Below the pieces are notes generated by a model. That model saw nothing but the letters and a program-made list of their open reading frames with translations. It did no database searches and was not told the origin of the DNA. DNA of 64,000 nt from Pseudomonas sp. PD9R (lineage in GTDB: Bacteria; Pseudomonadota; Gammaproteobacteria; Pseudomonadales; Pseudomonadaceae): NCBI RefSeq assembly GCF_019200975.1, contig NZ_JAHTMR010000017.1:1-64000 (forward strand), in the 5' to 3' direction. The position numbers and the translations under genes were made by a program. Positions within the stretch are counted from its first letter, which is position 1, and each line of letters opens with the position of its first letter. Shown here one piece after another: positions 1 through 8,467 of this stretch.

Positions 1-667
1 CATCACCGTTGCTCGCCGGGTATTGCAGCAGGGCACCGAAAAACGGCGTCACGTCGGTCAGTTCATGCTCGTCGCCGACCACCACGTCAATGCCCAGCGG
101 CTCGGCACGGGTGCGCAACACGTCGAGGGTCTGTGGGTGGCAATGCACGGAAGCGAAAAAGGCGTGGCTGCCCTTGTTCTTGCTCAGGCGCTTGCAGAAG
201 GTCATGGCTTCGGCGGCGGCGGTGGCTTCATCCAGCAGCGAGGCGTTGGCGATCGGCAGACCAGTGAGGTCACTGATCAGGGTCTGGAAGTTCAGCAGCG
301 CTTCGAGACGACCCTGGGAAATTTCCGGTTGATACGGCGTGTATGCGGTGTACCAGGCCGGGTTCTCCAGCAGGTTGCGCAGGATCGGCGACGGCGTGTG
401 GGTGCCGTAGTAACCCTGACCGATGAAGGTCTTGAACAGCTGGTTTTTGCCGGCGATGGATTTGATCAGGGCCAGGGCATCGGCTTCGCTCAGGCCGTCT
501 TCCAGGCCGAGCACGCTGGTGCCCTTGATGCTGTCCGGAATCACGCTGGCGCTCAGGGCTTCCAGCGAGTCGAAGCCGAGGCTGTTGAGCATCGCTTGCT
601 CGTCACCGGCGCGTGGGCCGATGTGGCGGGCGATGAATTCGTTACGGGTGTCGAGGAGGGTGGTCAT
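1..667 (-). CDS. gcvP: Glycine dehydrogenase (decarboxylating), P-protein, 5' part only
   Basis: P-protein of the glycine cleavage system: the PLP enzyme that decarboxylates glycine and passes the aminomethyl group to lipoyl-GcvH. About 222 N-terminal residues are present, read from an ATG at 665-667; the gene runs off the left edge. The start MTTLLDTRNEFIARHIGP and the segment YYGTHTPSPILRNLLENP are typical of the family. GAGGAC upstream of the ATG is a plausible ribosome binding site. It lies 9 bp after gcvH on the same strand, so the two are co-transcribed. In P. aeruginosa the matching operon continues with glyA, sdaA and gcvT, which would lie left of this window (known of that species, not seen here). 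Confidence 0.95.
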   Translation of the reverse strand, partial: MTTLLDTRNEFIARHIGPRAGDEQAMLNSLGFDSLEALSASVIPDSIKGTSVLGLEDGLSEADALALIKSIAGKNQLFKTFIGQGYYGTHTPSPILRNLLENPAWYTAYTPYQPEISQGRLEALLNFQTLISDLTGLPIANASLLDEATAAAEAMTFCKRLSKNKGSHAFFASVHCHPQTLDVLRTRAEPLGIDVVVGDEHELTDVTPFFGALLQYPASNGD

Positions 668-676
668 GGGAAGTCC

Positions 677-1060
677 TCACGCGTCGGTCTGGTCTTGAAT
701 CAGGCGGTCGTAAGCGGCTTGATCGAGCAATTGGCCGACGGCCTCAGGGTCGGTTGGCTGGAAGCGGAAGAACCAGCCTTCGCCCAGCGGGTCTTCGTTG
801 ACCAGCTCAGGGTTGCCGTCCAGCGTCGAGTTGATTTCGACCACTTCGCCGTCCAGCGGCATGGTGATGCTGCTGGCGGCTTTCACCGACTCCAGCACCG
901 ACACTTCGGCACCGGCGTCGAAGCTCCCCAACTCAGGCACCTGAACGAACACCACATCCCCCAGCGCCTGCTGGGCAAACGCGGTGATGCCGACGGTGAC
1001 CAGACCATTGCTCTCAAGACGCAACCATTCGTGCTCGACGGTAAAACGCAATTCGCTCAT
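677..1060 (-). CDS. gcvH: Glycine cleavage system H protein
   Basis: Lipoyl carrier protein of 127 aa that shuttles the aminomethyl intermediate between the P, T and L proteins. The lipoylation motif ESVKAASS places the modified lysine at residue 60, as in other GcvH proteins, and the length is normal. It is the first gene of the gcvH-gcvP operon. Its 390 bp upstream region holds a sigma-54 promoter and three palindromic boxes, and the next gene upstream on the same strand encodes a TyrR-like activator. This matches the inducible second glycine cleavage copy (gcvH2) of P. aeruginosa rather than a housekeeping copy; that equivalence is inferred from gene order. Confidence 0.95.
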   Translation of the reverse strand: MSELRFTVEHEWLRLESNGLVTVGITAFAQQALGDVVFVQVPELGSFDAGAEVSVLESVKAASSITMPLDGEVVEINSTLDGNPELVNEDPLGEGWFFRFQPTDPEAVGQLLDQAAYDRLIQDQTDA

Positions 1061-1153
1061 CTCAACTCCTCATTGTTCTGACTCATCCGCTACAGGTGGC
1101 GGATGGCGATGGGCAGGCTCGTGCTGGGCATCGAGCGTGGCTGGAGGAGAGAT

Positions 1154-1170
1154 AGCAAGGGTGGTGCCAA
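1154..1170 (-). promoter_or_regulatory. Sigma-54 (-24/-12) promoter of gcvHP
   Basis: On the minus strand the sequence reads TTGGCACCACCCTTGCT, a near-perfect match to the sigma-54 consensus TTGGCACG-N4-TTGCW. The invariant GG (1168-1167) and GC (1156-1155) are in the standard spacing. The -12 element lies about 95 bp upstream of the gcvH start, leaving a leader of about 80 nt. The adjacent gcsR product carries the GAFTGA sigma-54 contact loop, which supports the call. Confidence 0.85.
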
Positions 1171-1233
1171 TGTTAGTTATTCGTTTTAAATCAATTGCTT
1201 AGGGCTATTTTCGGTGAGAGACCGCACTGCTTC

Positions 1234-1251
1234 CGTATTGAAATCAATACA
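1234..1251. promoter_or_regulatory. Candidate GcsR enhancer box 1
   Basis: CGTATTGAAATCAATACA is an inverted repeat of GTATTG and CAATAC around AAAT. It lies about 66 bp upstream of the -24 element of the gcvH promoter. The 18 bp half-site/N4/half-site layout resembles the tandem sites reported for GcsR in P. aeruginosa, but with different half-site bases. Assignment to GcsR is inferred from position and repetition. Confidence 0.65.
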
Positions 1252-1303
1252 GGTGTGGGCAGAGTGGAGCGCGAAGCCCGGTCCAGAGGCGTCGCGGGGG
1301 ATT

Positions 1304-1340
1304 TGTCTTGATTTCAATACACTGTATTGAAATACAGACA
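1304..1340. promoter_or_regulatory. Candidate GcsR enhancer boxes 2 and 3 (tandem)
   Basis: Two more copies of the box sit next to each other: TGTCTTGATTTCAATACA (1304-1321) and TGTATTGAAATACAGACA (1323-1340). Each keeps at least one perfect TATTG/CAATA half-site. CTGTATTGAAATACAG (1322-1337) is itself a perfect inverted repeat. With box 1 this makes three copies 66-170 bp upstream of the sigma-54 promoter, a usual range for an enhancer. Confidence 0.65.
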
Positions 1341-1455
1341 TGCAGGAGCTGCCGCAGGCTGCGATCTTTTGATCTAGATCTTTGGCGGCTTTGAAATCGA
1401 AAAATCAAAAATCAAGATCAGGATCAAAAGATCGCAGCCTGCGGCAGCTCCTACA
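1341..1455. repeat. REP doublet, family A
   Basis: Two inverted arms of the GCAGGAGCTGCCGCAGGCTG type, each running into GATCTTTTGATC, flank a spacer of about 50 bp. It lies between gcsR and the gcvH enhancers and touches the gcsR stop codon. It could act as the gcsR terminator. Confidence 0.85.
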
Positions 1456-2962
1456 GGGACCGTGGGGGGATGCCGTATTTGCGCAGTCGAATGGCTATCG
1501 CGCTGTGGGAAGTTTGCAGGCGCGCCGCCAGTAAGCGGCTGGAGGGGTAACTGCGGTAGAGCTGTTCCAGCAATTTCTTTTCAAAGCCTTCGACGGCATC
1601 TTCCAGGCTGCCCACCTCGCCGTCGTTTTGCCGCTCCACCGCCGTGCGGGCGATGTCGAGGTCGTCGATGTCGACCAACGGGTTCTCGCAAATGGCCGCC
1701 GCACGGAAGATCACGTTTTGTAGCTGCCGCACATTGCCCGGCCAGCGGTTGCCGAGCAGTGCGGGAAAGGTGCTCGGCGCCAGGCGACAGACCGGGCGCT
1801 GGATCTGCGCGCACGCTTGCTGCATGAAATGCTGGGCCATCAACAGAATGTCGTGGCCGCGCTCGCGCAACGCCGGGACTTGCAGGTTGAGCACGTTGAG
1901 GCGGTAGAACAGGTCTTCGCGAAAGTGACCTTCGCTGACCATTTTTTCCAGGTCGCGGTGGGTGGCGCTGAGGATCCGTACGTTGACCTTGACCTCGCGA
2001 TCACCACCGACCCGCCGAAAGCAGCCATCGCTCAAAAAGCGCAGCAACTTGGCTTGCAAGTACGGCGACATTTCCCCGACTTCATCGAGAAATACCGTGC
2101 CCTGATCGGCCAGTTCCAGCAGCCCGAGTTTGCCGCCCCGTTGCGCGCCAGTGAAGGCCCCGGGGGCGTAGCCGAACAGTTCGCTCTCGGCCAGGCTTTC
2201 TGGCAGTGCCGCGCAGTTCAGCGCCAGAAACGGCGCGTCGTGGCGGCCGCTGATCGCATGGCAGGCGCGGGCTACCAGTTCCTTGCCGGTGCCGGTTTCA
2301 CCCTGGATCAGCAGTGGAGCATCGAGCGCCGCCACCCGCTGGGCGCGGGCTTTGAGCGCCCGGATCGGCGGCGACTCGCCGAGCAGCGCATCGAAGCCTT
2401 CGGCGTGATCATGGTGCAGCGCCGACAGGCGTTCGCCGATGCGGTTGGGTTGATACAGGGTGAGCAGGGCACCAGCCTCGGTGATCGGCATGGCGTCGAG
2501 CAGCAACGTGTGGCCACCGAGGCTGACTTCGCGCATCGGCAAGCGAAAGCCGTGCTCGATCAGCGTCGGTTGCAAATCAGGATCATCGAACAGTGCGCTC
2601 AAGGATTCGCCGTCCGGTTCGCGGCCACACAGGGCGATCAGCGCCGGATTGGCCAGCAGCACATGGCCGCGATCATCCACCGCGAGCACCGGGTCGGAAC
2701 TGGCCGCGAGCAACGCATCGAGTTGCAGACGCCGACGTTGCCCCGGAAGGATGTCGACCATCGTCACCGCTTGCACGCCTTGCACCCCGAGAAAGGCTTC
2801 GCGCAATTCCTCCAGCACCTCGGCGCCGAGGGTCGGCGCATCGATGTAGACGTTGGGTGGCACCATTTCCACGGCGTCCAGATTGAAACTGCGCCCACCG
2901 AGCAGGGCCAGGACTTCCTGAGTGATGCCGACGCGGTCGATGAAGGTGACGTGGATGCGCAT
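1451..2962 (-). CDS. gcsR: TyrR-like sigma-54-dependent activator of the glycine cleavage operon
   Basis: Enhancer-binding protein of 503 aa. An ACT-type domain (about 1-75) probably senses the amino acid, followed by a PAS-like region (about 80-175). The AAA+ domain has Walker A GETGTGKE (221-228), the sigma-54 contact loop GAFTGA (268-273) and Walker B VFLDEVGE (about 290-297). A TyrR-type helix-turn-helix lies at the C-terminus (LLAARLQTSHSAIAIRLRKY). TyrR itself lacks a functional GAFTGA, so this belongs to the GcsR/PhhR class. Position just upstream of gcvHP with a sigma-54 promoter between points to GcsR, the glycine-responsive activator known in P. aeruginosa. PhhR is the alternative but is normally next to phhA. 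Confidence 0.88.
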   Translation of the reverse strand: MRIHVTFIDRVGITQEVLALLGGRSFNLDAVEMVPPNVYIDAPTLGAEVLEELREAFLGVQGVQAVTMVDILPGQRRRLQLDALLAASSDPVLAVDDRGHVLLANPALIALCGREPDGESLSALFDDPDLQPTLIEHGFRLPMREVSLGGHTLLLDAMPITEAGALLTLYQPNRIGERLSALHHDHAEGFDALLGESPPIRALKARAQRVAALDAPLLIQGETGTGKELVARACHAISGRHDAPFLALNCAALPESLAESELFGYAPGAFTGAQRGGKLGLLELADQGTVFLDEVGEMSPYLQAKLLRFLSDGCFRRVGGDREVKVNVRILSATHRDLEKMVSEGHFREDLFYRLNVLNLQVPALRERGHDILLMAQHFMQQACAQIQRPVCRLAPSTFPALLGNRWPGNVRQLQNVIFRAAAICENPLVDIDDLDIARTAVERQNDGEVGSLEDAVEGFEKKLLEQLYRSYPSSRLLAARLQTSHSAIAIRLRKYGIPPRSL

Positions 2963-3028
2963 AGGTAACCTGAGCCAGTGAGGAAGCTTCGATGAGTATG
3001 GCGGCCTCTGTTCAAGTTTGGCGAGCCG

Positions 3029-3952
3029 TCAGTGTTTCTCGGCTGTCGGGGTTTTACGCGAACACGCCGCCAGATCCTCAAGAAACGCCTGAAGTATCGG
3101 CGGCGGCGCCGTGCCGCGCCGAGTGATCACGTCAAACGGCGACATCAGCTGCAAGCTGTTCGGTGCCAGTTGGTGCATCTCGCCGGTCTTGATCCATTGC
3201 GCGGCAAAGTGCGCCGGCAGAAAGCCCAGGTAAGCGCCGGAGATGATCAGGATCGCCAGTGCCTCGATGTTGTCCACGGTCGCCGCCGCTTTGCTCACGC
3301 CCAGGTGTTCCAGGTCGTATTGCTGCATGTAGCCGCGCACGACAATCCGGCTCGCGGCGATTTCTTCGAGCAGTTCGTCGCCCTCGGTTTTGCTGCCAAA
3401 CAACGGATGCCGCCGCCCGCAATACAACCCCAGCGCTTCCTGATACAGCGGTGAGTGCAGCAGGCCCGGCACGTAGATCGGGAAGTGCCCGATGGCCAGG
3501 TGCAAGCGACCGTCGAGCACCCGTTCTTCCAGTTCGGCGGGTTCGCCGACATACACGCTGAGGTGCACATCGTGCCCGCGTGAGACGAAGCGTTGGGTGG
3601 TGCGCGGTATCGGTGAGTCGGGGTCGGTGATGGTGGTGTCGATGATGCCCAGGTTGAGTTTGCCGCTGATGTGCTGCTTGAGCACGTCGGCGTCCATGCA
3701 GAAATTTTCCACCGCCGAGAGCAGGCGCTGAGTGGCTTCATGAATCGCCACGCCTTGCTCGGTCAGTCGAAAACCGCTGCGCCCGCGCTGGCAGAGTTTG
3801 ACCCCCAGGCGGGTTTCCAGATGGGTCATCTGTTCGCTGATGGTGGACTGACCGGCATTCAACGCCGCTTGCGCAGCCGAGAAACCGCCGCAGCGCACAA
3901 TCGTGGCAAACACCCGAAGCAACTTCAGGTCGACATCGTGCAGTTGAATCAC
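3029..3952 (-). CDS. LysR-family regulator of the adjacent ureohydrolase/oxidoreductase cluster
   Basis: LTTR of 307 aa. The N-terminal winged helix-turn-helix covers LKLLRVFATIVRCGGFSAAQ and AALNAGQSTISEQMTHLE (about 10-65), followed by a LysR substrate-binding domain to about 295. The start is a GTG preceded by GGGAGG with a 6 nt spacer. It is transcribed away from the ureohydrolase gene with about 150 bp between them, the usual arrangement for an LTTR controlling its neighbour. GbuR and GpuR, known regulators of guanidino-acid ureohydrolases in P. aeruginosa, are also LysR proteins beside their targets. The inducer here is unknown. Confidence 0.85.
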   Translation of the reverse strand: MIQLHDVDLKLLRVFATIVRCGGFSAAQAALNAGQSTISEQMTHLETRLGVKLCQRGRSGFRLTEQGVAIHEATQRLLSAVENFCMDADVLKQHISGKLNLGIIDTTITDPDSPIPRTTQRFVSRGHDVHLSVYVGEPAELEERVLDGRLHLAIGHFPIYVPGLLHSPLYQEALGLYCGRRHPLFGSKTEGDELLEEIAASRIVVRGYMQQYDLEHLGVSKAAATVDNIEALAILIISGAYLGFLPAHFAAQWIKTGEMHQLAPNSLQLMSPFDVITRRGTAPPPILQAFLEDLAACSRKTPTAEKH

Positions 3953-4103
3953 CTTGGACCTCCCGCGTGTGGATGCATCGGTAATGCCGATATGAGTATC
4001 TGATGTTTAGCATTTTTTCCACGAAAAGGTGCGCCCATAGTCATTTCAACGGCGGTCGCCTTGCAGTCCGCCAGGCCGATAACAAGAAGTGGAGAGGCTT
4101 GAA

Positions 4104-5102
4104 ATGTCGAATAACGGTTATGAATCCGGTCGTCTGAACCTGCCATTCGTGGGTCATTGCACCTTTGGCAAATCCCCGGTGTGCACTGATTGGGACGCAC
4201 TGGATGCGGACGTCGCGGTGCTCGGGGTGCCCAACGACATGGGCACCCAATGGCGTTCCGGCGCACGCTTTGGGCCACGCGGGATTCGTGAGGCATCGAC
4301 GCTGTTTTCCTTCGGCCATGCCGGCGCCTACGACCACGAAGATGACGTCATGTACCTGACCGCCGCCGACGTGCGCATGGTCGACGTCGGTGATGCCGAC
4401 ATCGTCCACACCGACATGGTCACCAGTAACAAGAACACCGAATACGCGGTGCGCAAGATCCTCGATGCCGGTGTGATGCCGGTGGTGCTCGGTGGCGATC
4501 ACTCGGTGCACGCGCCGGTGATCAAGGCATTCGAAGGCCGTGGCCCGATCCACATCATCCACTTCGATGCGCACCTGGATTTCGTCGACGAGCGCCACGG
4601 CGTTCGCTACGGCCACGGCAACCCGCTGCGCCGCGCGTCGGAAATGAACCACATTGTCGGCATGACCCAAATGGGCATCCGCAACGTCTCGTCGTCCAAC
4701 CGCGACGACTACGAAGCCGCCCACGAAGCCGGTTCGAAAATCCTCTCGGTGCGCGATGTACGCCGCCTCGGCGTTGAAGGCGTGCTGGCGTTGATCCCGC
4801 AGAACATCAACTACTACATCACCATCGACATCGACGGTTTCGACCCGTCCATCGCCCCCGGCACCGGCACCCCAAGCCACGGCGGCTTCCTCTACTACGA
4901 AGTGCTGGAAATCATCCAGGCCCTGGCCAAACGCAGCCAAGGCAACATCGTCGGCATGGACCTGGTGGAGGTGGCACCGGTGTACGACCCAACCGGCATG
5001 ACCTCGATTCTCGCCGCGCAACTGCTGCTCAACAGCATCGGTTTCATCTTCCACGAGAAGGCCAAGGTGCGTGCGGCGCAGAGCGAATCCGTTCCAGCCT
5101 GA
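4104..5102 (+). CDS. Arginase/agmatinase-family ureohydrolase (guanidino-acid hydrolase candidate)
   Basis: Ureohydrolase of 332 aa that cleaves a guanidino group to urea and an amine. All six metal ligands are visible: H133 in GGDHS, D155, H157 and D159 in FDAHLD, and D242 and D244 in IDIDGFD. The ATG at 4104 is chosen because GGAGAGG lies 6-7 nt upstream; an in-frame GTG at 4089 would overlap that site. Agmatinase, guanidinobutyrase, guanidinopropionase and guanidine hydrolase all share this fold, and the substrate cannot be read from the motifs. The neighbouring aldehyde and alcohol dehydrogenases favour a guanidino acid produced by oxidation rather than agmatine. First gene of the cluster. 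Confidence 0.85.
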   Translation: MSNNGYESGRLNLPFVGHCTFGKSPVCTDWDALDADVAVLGVPNDMGTQWRSGARFGPRGIREASTLFSFGHAGAYDHEDDVMYLTAADVRMVDVGDADIVHTDMVTSNKNTEYAVRKILDAGVMPVVLGGDHSVHAPVIKAFEGRGPIHIIHFDAHLDFVDERHGVRYGHGNPLRRASEMNHIVGMTQMGIRNVSSSNRDDYEAAHEAGSKILSVRDVRRLGVEGVLALIPQNINYYITIDIDGFDPSIAPGTGTPSHGGFLYYEVLEIIQALAKRSQGNIVGMDLVEVAPVYDPTGMTSILAAQLLLNSIGFIFHEKAKVRAAQSESVPA

Positions 5103-5168
5103 CAGCCCACACCGATCATCGAAACCACAGCCCCGGCAGGACCTGACTGCCGGGCAGAGAGAATAAAA

Positions 5169-6680
5169 ATGGACACGATCGTCAAGCAGTACCTGCAAAA
5201 GTTCGGCGTCAGCGAAGCCACGCAGACCTTCCTCAGCAAAGTGCAGAAAATGTTCATCGGCGGCGCCTGGGTCGACGCCAGCGACGGCCAGACTTCCGAA
5301 GTCATCGAACCGTCGACCGAAGGCCTGATCACCCGCATTCCAATGGGCACAACCGAGGATCTGGACCGCGCCGTGCACGCTGCCCGCACCCAGTTCGACG
5401 GCGGTGCCTGGCGCCAGGCCAAGCCGGCGGAACGCGAACGACTGATGCAGCGCCTCGCTGACCTGATTGAAGCCAACTCCGCGGAACTGGCGGAAATCGA
5501 ATCCATCGACATGGGCAAATCCGTGGCTTTCGCCAAGGATGTGGATATCCAGGGCACCGTCGACACACTGCGCTATTTCGCAGGTTGGGCCACCAAGCTC
5601 CACGGCCGCACCGTCGAGCCTTCGCTGCCGGGCAATTACCTGGCCTATACCCGCAAGGAAGCGGTGGGCGTGGTCGGCGCTATCGTGCCGTGGAATTTCC
5701 CGCTGCAAACCATGGCCTGGAAGCTCGGCGCGGCGTTGGCCACCGGTTGCACCGTGGTGGTCAAACCCGCCGAATTGACGTCATTGTCGGCCCTGCGTTT
5801 TGCCGAACTGGTGCAGGAAGCAGGGATTCCGGACGGCGTGATCAACATCGTCACCGGGCGCGGTAGCGTGGTCGGCGCGGCCATGGCCACGCATCCTGGC
5901 ATCGACAAACTGACCTTCACCGGTTCTACCCCGGTCGGCCGTACCGTCGGCCGCGCGGCGCTGGACGAAATGAAGCGACTTACCCTGGAACTGGGAGGAA
6001 AATCACCGGTAATCGTCCTGGCCGATGCCGACATCCCGGCCGCTGCGCAAGCGGTCGCCAATGGTGTGTTTTTCAACTCCGGCCAGGTGTGCGACGCCGG
6101 TACGCGGGCTTACGTTCATCGCAGCGTCTACGACGAATTCCTCCGCGAACTGATCGCCTACACCCGCACGTTGAAAATGGCGCCGGGTCTCGATCCGGAG
6201 TGCTTCATCAGTCCACTGGTCTCGGCCCTGCAAAAGCAGCGCGTGACCGAGTACATCGAAACCGGCAAGCAGGAAGGTGCCGAACTGGTCTACGGCGGCC
6301 AGCCGGTCGAAGGGCCTGGCTTCTTCGTCGAGCCGACCATTTTTGCCCATTGCCGCAATGACATGCGCATCGTCCAGGAAGAGATCTTCGGCCCGGTGCT
6401 GGTCACCGCGCCATTCGATGATGAAGAAGAGGCGCTGGCCCTGGCCAATGACTCGCCTTACGGCCTCGCGGCGGCACTGTATTCCAATGACCTGGGCAAG
6501 GTGCACAGTCTGATTCCGCGTTTGAAAGCAGGCTCGGTCTACGTCAACGCACACGGCACTCTCGACCCATCGATGCCGTTCGGTGGCTACAAGCAGTCCG
6601 GGTTCGGCAAGGACCTGGGCGCGGAGCAGCTCGATTACCTGCTGGAAACCAAAGCCGTGTGGATCACGCTGCCGAGCTGA
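5169..6680 (+). CDS. NAD(P)-dependent aldehyde dehydrogenase
   Basis: Class I/II-type ALDH of 503 aa that oxidises an aldehyde to a carboxylic acid. Visible motifs are PWNFPL with the oxyanion asparagine N176, the general base E274 in LELGGK, and the nucleophile C308 in GQVCDAGTR. The start ATG follows AGAGAGAATAAAA. It is 66 bp downstream of the ureohydrolase on the same strand and is followed by a permease and a GMC oxidoreductase. It probably takes the aldehyde made by the GMC enzyme; a guanidino- or amino-aldehyde would fit, but the substrate is inferred from context. Confidence 0.9.
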   Translation: MDTIVKQYLQKFGVSEATQTFLSKVQKMFIGGAWVDASDGQTSEVIEPSTEGLITRIPMGTTEDLDRAVHAARTQFDGGAWRQAKPAERERLMQRLADLIEANSAELAEIESIDMGKSVAFAKDVDIQGTVDTLRYFAGWATKLHGRTVEPSLPGNYLAYTRKEAVGVVGAIVPWNFPLQTMAWKLGAALATGCTVVVKPAELTSLSALRFAELVQEAGIPDGVINIVTGRGSVVGAAMATHPGIDKLTFTGSTPVGRTVGRAALDEMKRLTLELGGKSPVIVLADADIPAAAQAVANGVFFNSGQVCDAGTRAYVHRSVYDEFLRELIAYTRTLKMAPGLDPECFISPLVSALQKQRVTEYIETGKQEGAELVYGGQPVEGPGFFVEPTIFAHCRNDMRIVQEEIFGPVLVTAPFDDEEEALALANDSPYGLAAALYSNDLGKVHSLIPRLKAGSVYVNAHGTLDPSMPFGGYKQSGFGKDLGAEQLDYLLETKAVWITLPS

Positions 6681-6693
6681 CGAACCCGGCTTC

Positions 6694-6792
6694 TGTAGGA
6701 GCTGCCGCAGGCTGCGATCTTTTGATCTTGATTTTCAGCCTTCTGACAGGACACCAAAGATCAAAAGATCGCAGCCTGCGGCAGCTCCTACA
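6694..6792. repeat. REP doublet, family A
   Basis: A perfect pair of inverted arms (TGTAGGAGCTGCCGCAGGCT and its complement) with GATC-rich inner ends and a spacer of about 35 bp. It lies between the ALDH and the NCS1 permease genes, so it interrupts the putative operon and could attenuate or separate transcripts. Confidence 0.9.
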
Positions 6793-6896
6793 GGGGCAGG
6801 CATGAACAATCGGGAACGGCAAGGAGGCCAAGGGGCGTCGTTCACCCAAAAGAATGCAGTTATCTCGTCATGATCTTCCAACAATAAGAGACCATC

Positions 6897-8465
6897 ATGA
6901 ACACTAACGCCAAGCCCGCCGTGAGCGTGTCGGCCCTCGATGACAGAGCTGTCGTCGAAAGCCATTCCATCGATTTCATCCCCGAGAACGAGCGCACCGA
7001 CAAACTGTCGAGCCAGGGCCCGTTCTGGTTCCTCGGTAACTTCACCTTCTTCACCATGACCATTGGCTTCGTTGGCCCAAGCGTCGGTTTGACCGCGCTC
7101 TGGACCACACTGGCCGGCACACTGGGCATCATGTTCGGCACGCTGTTCATGGCGTTTCATGGTTCCCAAGGCCCGCACCTGGGGCTGCCACAGATGATCC
7201 AGTCCCGTGCGCAATTCGGCTATCGCGGGGTGATTCTGGTGCTGTTGGCGACGCTGTTCGTGTTCGCCGGTTTCAACATCGTCAACCTCGTGCTGATGAT
7301 GCAGGGACTGCACACGCTGTTCGGTTTCAACCCCGCAGTGATCGCGGTGGCGGTGACCATTCCGGCGGCGGTGTTGGCGATCCTCGGCCATGACTGGATG
7401 CACCGCAGTTTCAAATGGGCGTTGTACCTGTCGCTGCCGCTGTACGGGCTGGTGACCTTGGCCGTGTTGATGGGTTGGGTGCCAGATGCCGCGCTGCCGG
7501 TGCTCGGTGCAGGTGAAGTGGCCCCGGCGCCGTTGGGCTTCAACTGGACCGGCTTCATCGCCCAGTTCGCAGCAGCGGCCAGCTACAACATCGCTTACGC
7601 CCCGTACGTGTCCGACTACTCGCGTTATCTGCCGAAAAACACTTCCAGCGGCAAGTTGATTGCGGTGGTGTTCCTGGGTGCTTCGTTGTCCGGCGCGTGG
7701 ATGATTTCCGTGGGTGGCTGGCTGGCCGATCACCTGCACTCAACCGACGTGCTGGTGGCCCTTGGGCAAGTGGGCAATACCGTGTCGCCGCTGATGGGCA
7801 CGGCGGTGGTGGTCATTACTATCCTGGCGTTCCTGCCGGTGATCGCGATGAATATCTACAGCGCCAAGCTGACCACCTTGACCTGCGTCGACTCGATCAA
7901 GCACATAGAGCCGACCCGCAAGGCGCGGATTCTGGCGATCGGCTTCGTGATCCTGCTGCAACTGGGCGTGGCGTTGAGCATCCAGAGTTCGGGCAAAGGC
8001 CTGTCGGTACTCGGCATCTATCTGGTGGTGATGTTGTACTTCCTGGTGCCCTGGACCTCGGTCAACCTCACCGATTACTTCTTTGTGCGCAAGGGCCGCT
8101 ACGCCATCCCGCACTTCTTCATGCCCCACGGCAACATCTACGGCAGCTGGGGCCTGCGCGGTATCGCCGCGTATGCCATCGGGTTTGTGTCGATGATCCC
8201 GTTCTTCTACATCTTCGACGGCGTCGAGCAGCGTGAAGTGTATGTCGGCCCACTGGCCAAGGCCCTCGGCAGCATCGACATCGCCTGGCTGGTCGGGCTG
8301 ATCGTCTCGGGTCTGGCGTACTACTGGCTTAGCCGTTCGATCGACCTCAAACGCGAAGAAGCGGTTATCCAGCACATCGAAAAAACCAATCCGCAATACA
8401 CCACTGGCGACAAATCGAGCAAACCGTCGATGCCCGTTTTCAACGAATCGGCGGTCCGGAGATAA
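6897..8465 (+). CDS. NCS1-family permease (purine/cytosine/allantoin type)
   Basis: Inner-membrane symporter of 522 aa with about 12 hydrophobic segments. The N-terminus (FIPENERTDKLSSQGPFWFL) and the run SYNIAYAPYVSDYSRYLP (about 220-240) are NCS1 hallmarks. Known members import purines, cytosine, hydantoins, allantoin or thiamine, usually with H+ or Na+. The start ATG at 6897 lies downstream of AACAATAAGAG. Only 2 bp separate it from the GMC oxidoreductase, so the two are translated together, and it probably imports that pathway's substrate. Its nitrogen-rich substrate class agrees with a guanidino compound, but this is inference. Confidence 0.85.
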   Translation: MNTNAKPAVSVSALDDRAVVESHSIDFIPENERTDKLSSQGPFWFLGNFTFFTMTIGFVGPSVGLTALWTTLAGTLGIMFGTLFMAFHGSQGPHLGLPQMIQSRAQFGYRGVILVLLATLFVFAGFNIVNLVLMMQGLHTLFGFNPAVIAVAVTIPAAVLAILGHDWMHRSFKWALYLSLPLYGLVTLAVLMGWVPDAALPVLGAGEVAPAPLGFNWTGFIAQFAAAASYNIAYAPYVSDYSRYLPKNTSSGKLIAVVFLGASLSGAWMISVGGWLADHLHSTDVLVALGQVGNTVSPLMGTAVVVITILAFLPVIAMNIYSAKLTTLTCVDSIKHIEPTRKARILAIGFVILLQLGVALSIQSSGKGLSVLGIYLVVMLYFLVPWTSVNLTDYFFVRKGRYAIPHFFMPHGNIYGSWGLRGIAAYAIGFVSMIPFFYIFDGVEQREVYVGPLAKALGSIDIAWLVGLIVSGLAYYWLSRSIDLKREEAVIQHIEKTNPQYTTGDKSSKPSMPVFNESAVRR

Positions 8466-8467
8466 TC

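Noticed and set aside
23..1081. Long plus-strand open frame across gcvP and gcvH
   Set aside because: It is antisense to two well-conserved genes. GC-rich codon bias leaves the opposite strand open; the translation has no family likeness.
1817..2968. Long plus-strand open frame opposite gcsR
   Set aside because: The minus-strand frame has ACT, AAA+ and helix-turn-helix motifs. The plus-strand frame is a shadow of them.
4041..5708. Long minus-strand open frame of 555 codons opposite the ureohydrolase and ALDH
   Set aside because: His/Val/Asp-rich translation typical of an antisense shadow; it spans two convincing genes and their gap.
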